Part shown: positions 61,182 to 64,000 of the stretch, piece after piece
Layout of the letters: every line of letters starts with the position of its first letter
Numbering within the stretch: position 1 is the first letter of the stretch
Assembly (NCBI GenBank): GCA_031277535.1
Contig: JAITMD010000006.1
Coordinates: forward strand, 434,001 to 498,000
Length of the DNA stretch: 64,000 nt
Direction: 5' to 3'
Source: Flavobacteriaceae bacterium
GTDB lineage: Bacteria > Bacteroidota > Bacteroidia > Flavobacteriales > Flavobacteriaceae
Notes under the pieces: model-generated
Seen by the model: only the letters and a program-made list of their open reading frames with translations
Databases searched by the model: none
What the model was told of the DNA's origin: nothing
Position numbers and translations under genes: made by a program

Positions 61182-63947
61182 CTATATATTTTCTATAAAA
61201 GATTCTTCAGGATTTAGAATAACTAACAACAACTGTATCAATTCCGTTCTAAACAAATCAAGCACTTCTCTATCAATCATAGAGTTATACCCAGACTCAT
61301 CCTTTATTCCAAAAAACAAGAAACCTTCTTTTCTATTTTTAAACGAATAGATACCAGCCTCTAAAGGTTGCTGTCCTCCTTGATCATAATACATCAAGGC
61401 ATAGCACAACAACTGAATGATCTTATCATTCTTTAACTCTAAAGCAAAGCCTTCCCACTCTGAAAGTCGAACATTACGAGATTCTACTTTCCCAGATTTA
61501 TAATCTATCACGCGAAGCACACCATTTCTACGCTCTATTCGATCTACATATCCAAATATACGCACAGGATAGGGCAACAACTCATCCACAAGTTCATATT
61601 TCAACTCTGTTTCAAGCGCTAATATTTCTATTTCCTCACCTTTTTTCAGGCTCTGCAATTCTTCATTCAAAAAATGGTAAACATTGCGCTTTGCTACTTC
61701 AAAGCCAAGTAGGTTTTTTCCCATCTTTTCTTTATCGTTATTGTAAACTGTTTCAAATTGACGTTCCACAGCAGCATTAGCCTTTTTCAACAACAATTCG
61801 ATATGTTCTACTTCCAATCTTGCCCCAACAAACGGAGTATACAATTCCTCTAAAGAATTGTGAATAATAGTTCCTAATGTATTCAAAGCAATACTCTCTT
61901 CTACTTCATCTACTTCTTTTACCCCCAATATGCGTTGCAAATAAAACTGTAACGGATTTCTAAGGTAATTTGATAAAGACGAAGGTGAAAAACCTCTCGT
62001 TTCTGTTGCTATTCGCTTTAATTCATTCTGCAAAACAACAGATTTACTAATTTCAATAGGTTGATATGCTTTGTCTGGTAAGAAAGCGGAATAAACCAAC
62101 TGCTCCACTTGGTGCTTTGGTCGTTTTTCAATCTCCAATTGCGTCAAAAATCTACTCTTTTCACCTGCATCCATTCCTTCAGACTGTGAATTATAAATCA
62201 AATACACGTTTTTCGCACGCAACATCAAATGATAAAAGTGAAAACTATAAATCGCATCTTTCTCTTTAAAAGTAGGCAAACCTAACTCTCTTTTTACATC
62301 ATAGGGAATAAAGGAATTCTGAGCCTTACCTGATGGAAATTTACCTTCATTCACTGAAGTCACAATCACAGTATCAAAATCAAGCACCCTACTCTCCAAA
62401 ACTCCCATAATCTGAAGTCCCTCTAACGGTTCTCCCTCAAATGAAACTTCCGACATATCCATCACTTGTCTATACAGCTGATACAACATTTCAATTGATT
62501 CAATAAAGGTATATTTCGTACAATAGGAAACCAATCGATTCAATAAGTTATAAGAAGCATATAGAAAAGTTTTAACCAACCTTTCTTCTTTTGTAACATC
62601 AGTCAAACAGGCTTTAACACCTAACACTACAGCTAATAGAGTTTCCAATATCTCTACAACACTTTTCTCTCTCCAACTTTCAAAAACAAGTGCTCTCAAG
62701 GGATAATTTGAATCGTTATACCATTCTGACAGCCTATCAGCATTAAAAAAAGTCCAGTTGCGCTTGTGAATTTCCTTAACGATTGCATCAGCTTCAATAA
62801 AATTGGCTAACACTGGATTTCCCAACACATCCAATACTTCTTTATAGTAAACAGTATCACTCTTTCCTCCTCGACGAATAGCAGATAAGTGCATTTTAAA
62901 AATCTTATTCAACAGCAACTGAACAGGATTACTCTTACCACTATACCCCATAGTAATATTCAGACTACTTACCTCATCTGGTAATGCATAGAGAACAGGC
63001 AACAACAGATTCTCATCTCCTAACACAACTGCTACTCGATCCAAGCGTTCTTGTTTATCAAGCACCTGTTCTAAAATCTGTCCTGTAATTTTCGCCTGAC
63101 CGACTAACTTCGGTGTTTGAATAATCTTAATATTCTTTTCTTGACTGTATTCATTGACAATCCATTCAAAAGGATTATTTTGATAATGTGGCCACTTCTT
63201 TTTTATACGTCTCAAAAAGTACCCTGCATCGTGATAAGGATCGTTTAAAAAAAACTCATCCATATCCCATAATACCTTAGCTCTTTTTTCAAATAGAAAA
63301 TATTGAATAATAACCTCCTCTGCAGCATTCAATGCGTTGAATCCAGCAAAATAGAAAAAAGACTTCCCATTTTCAAGCACATACTCCTTATGTCTCTTAA
63401 CAGCCTCTCTATAAACCAGACCTTGATATCCTACTTTCTTTTGAGACAATCGTTCATACAATTGTTTGTAATAAACAGGCATCATGTTCCAAAACTCCAG
63501 ATAGTTTTCAATCAAAGAAGTTCTCTTCTCCATATCCAACGACCAATGTTTGATATCTTCAATATCTTTCAAATAAGAAAACACCTTATTGGGTTCCAGC
63601 AAATAACGATCAATCTCATTAAAGTCTTGCAAAAGCATGGTTGCCCAATTTGCAAACTTATCAAAGTCTTGAGCCCCCACACCAGCTATCTCACGATACA
63701 CGATATAAAACTCAAACAATACCTCTATTGAATCCAATGATCGAACACCAGACACCTTCTGTATTAATTCCTCAATACTAATTATCTCTGGGGCAAAAAC
63801 ACTATGTTGGTAATATTTCTTTAAATTTTCAAGTAAAAAAACTCTTGCTCGCTTATTAGGCAATACAATTACAACATTGTTTAGACTTTCAGGAAAATCC
63901 TGTTTAATCTGAGCACTAAGTTTATCAATAAAAGTCTGCGTATTCAT
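61182..63947 (-). CDS. AddB-like PD-(D/E)XK nuclease family protein
   Basis: 921 residues. N-terminal helicase-like half (NVVIVLPNKRARVFLLENL) resembles AddB/UvrD folds; the C-terminal RecB-type nuclease carries the metal and catalytic residues in LRVIDYKSGKVESR. The partner AddA-like helicase-nuclease should be encoded nearby but is not in the window. Unusual point: where AddB proteins have a cysteine of the iron-sulfur ring next to the nuclease (CPxxF), this protein has RNPLQFYLQ, so that cluster is probably missing. Likely works in double-strand break repair. ATG at 63947. Confidence 0.85.
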   Translation of the reverse strand: MNTQTFIDKLSAQIKQDFPESLNNVVIVLPNKRARVFLLENLKKYYQHSVFAPEIISIEELIQKVSGVRSLDSIEVLFEFYIVYREIAGVGAQDFDKFANWATMLLQDFNEIDRYLLEPNKVFSYLKDIEDIKHWSLDMEKRTSLIENYLEFWNMMPVYYKQLYERLSQKKVGYQGLVYREAVKRHKEYVLENGKSFFYFAGFNALNAAEEVIIQYFLFEKRAKVLWDMDEFFLNDPYHDAGYFLRRIKKKWPHYQNNPFEWIVNEYSQEKNIKIIQTPKLVGQAKITGQILEQVLDKQERLDRVAVVLGDENLLLPVLYALPDEVSSLNITMGYSGKSNPVQLLLNKIFKMHLSAIRRGGKSDTVYYKEVLDVLGNPVLANFIEADAIVKEIHKRNWTFFNADRLSEWYNDSNYPLRALVFESWREKSVVEILETLLAVVLGVKACLTDVTKEERLVKTFLYASYNLLNRLVSYCTKYTFIESIEMLYQLYRQVMDMSEVSFEGEPLEGLQIMGVLESRVLDFDTVIVTSVNEGKFPSGKAQNSFIPYDVKRELGLPTFKEKDAIYSFHFYHLMLRAKNVYLIYNSQSEGMDAGEKSRFLTQLEIEKRPKHQVEQLVYSAFLPDKAYQPIEISKSVVLQNELKRIATETRGFSPSSLSNYLRNPLQFYLQRILGVKEVDEVEESIALNTLGTIIHNSLEELYTPFVGARLEVEHIELLLKKANAAVERQFETVYNNDKEKMGKNLLGFEVAKRNVYHFLNEELQSLKKGEEIEILALETELKYELVDELLPYPVRIFGYVDRIERRNGVLRVIDYKSGKVESRNVRLSEWEGFALELKNDKIIQLLCYALMYYDQGGQQPLEAGIYSFKNRKEGFLFFGIKDESGYNSMIDREVLDLFRTELIQLLLVILNPEESFIENI

Positions 63948-63960
63948 TAGCTAAAGATAT

Positions 63961-63994
63961 AAAAAAAAGCGCTTCGAATATTCGAAGCGCTTTT
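63961..63994 (-). terminator. Terminator of a leftward gene beyond the right edge
   Basis: AAAAGCGCTTCGAA (63965-63978) pairs perfectly with TTCGAAGCGCTTTT (63981-63994), with eight T on the minus strand. Confidence 0.85.
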
Positions 63995-64000
63995 CAAGTA

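Overview
The window is an AT-rich, densely coded chromosomal stretch from a member of the Flavobacteriaceae (Bacteroidota). Several signs support this: promoters of the Bacteroidota type (TTG, about 19-21 bases, TAnnTTTG), no obvious Shine-Dalgarno use, an RND pump fused to its TolC-like outer-membrane channel, class B1 metallo-beta-lactamase, trimeric cytochrome b succinate dehydrogenase and many short lipoproteins. The beta-lactamase looks like the MUS/TUS enzymes, so Myroides is my best guess for the genus. That is inference, not proof.

Layout. 1-9 kb: an anti-sigma/ECF sigma pair, a polyprenyl diphosphate synthase, rlmN, a decayed gene, a SWIM-domain protein, two unknown envelope proteins and a class I fumarase. 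9.6-11.6 kb: a lipoprotein cytochrome c and two unknown genes. 11.8-23.5 kb: the heme biosynthesis region. hemA-C-D-E run leftwards, followed by two small unknown genes, hemF and hemB. Diverging from hemA is a five-gene set: an AraC-type regulator, hemH, hemJ, an orphan histidine kinase and a crotonase. 23.6-24.5 kb: a dead transposase fragment and two complete tandem tRNA-Gln transcription units. 24.6-34.5 kb: a giant DUF2723 membrane protein, thiL, a three-gene biotin-dependent acyl-CoA (probably propionyl-CoA) carboxylase operon, and an orphan DUF2625/SUKH pair. 34.7-40.7 kb: a heavy-metal efflux operon. 41-47.8 kb: a probable structured small RNA, an exported aminotransferase paired with the metallo-beta-lactamase, glycyl-tRNA synthetase, a YceI protein and an SGNH-like lipoprotein. 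47.8-64 kb: core metabolism (aspartase, ComF, an omega-amidase, sdhCAB, an AddB-like nuclease) and a voltage-gated-type K+ channel.

How it fits together: class I fumarase, succinate dehydrogenase and aspartase cover C4-dicarboxylate metabolism. The heme genes supply cytochromes such as the lipoprotein cytochrome c and SdhC. Nearly every operon ends in a clear intrinsic terminator.

I found no CRISPR array, prophage or defence island, and no convincing new multi-gene system. The most interesting signals are non-coding: two candidate structured small RNAs (about 41.0-41.1 kb and 3.24-3.37 kb), a 4+4 inverted array of 11-bp repeats at 45.89-45.99 kb, a 21-bp-spaced direct repeat in the hemA/araC divergent promoter, and a perfect palindrome inside the sdh promoter. 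Among proteins, the cysteine-rich ferrochelatase insert, the pump-channel fusion and the Tat-type aminotransferase next to the beta-lactamase are worth a look.
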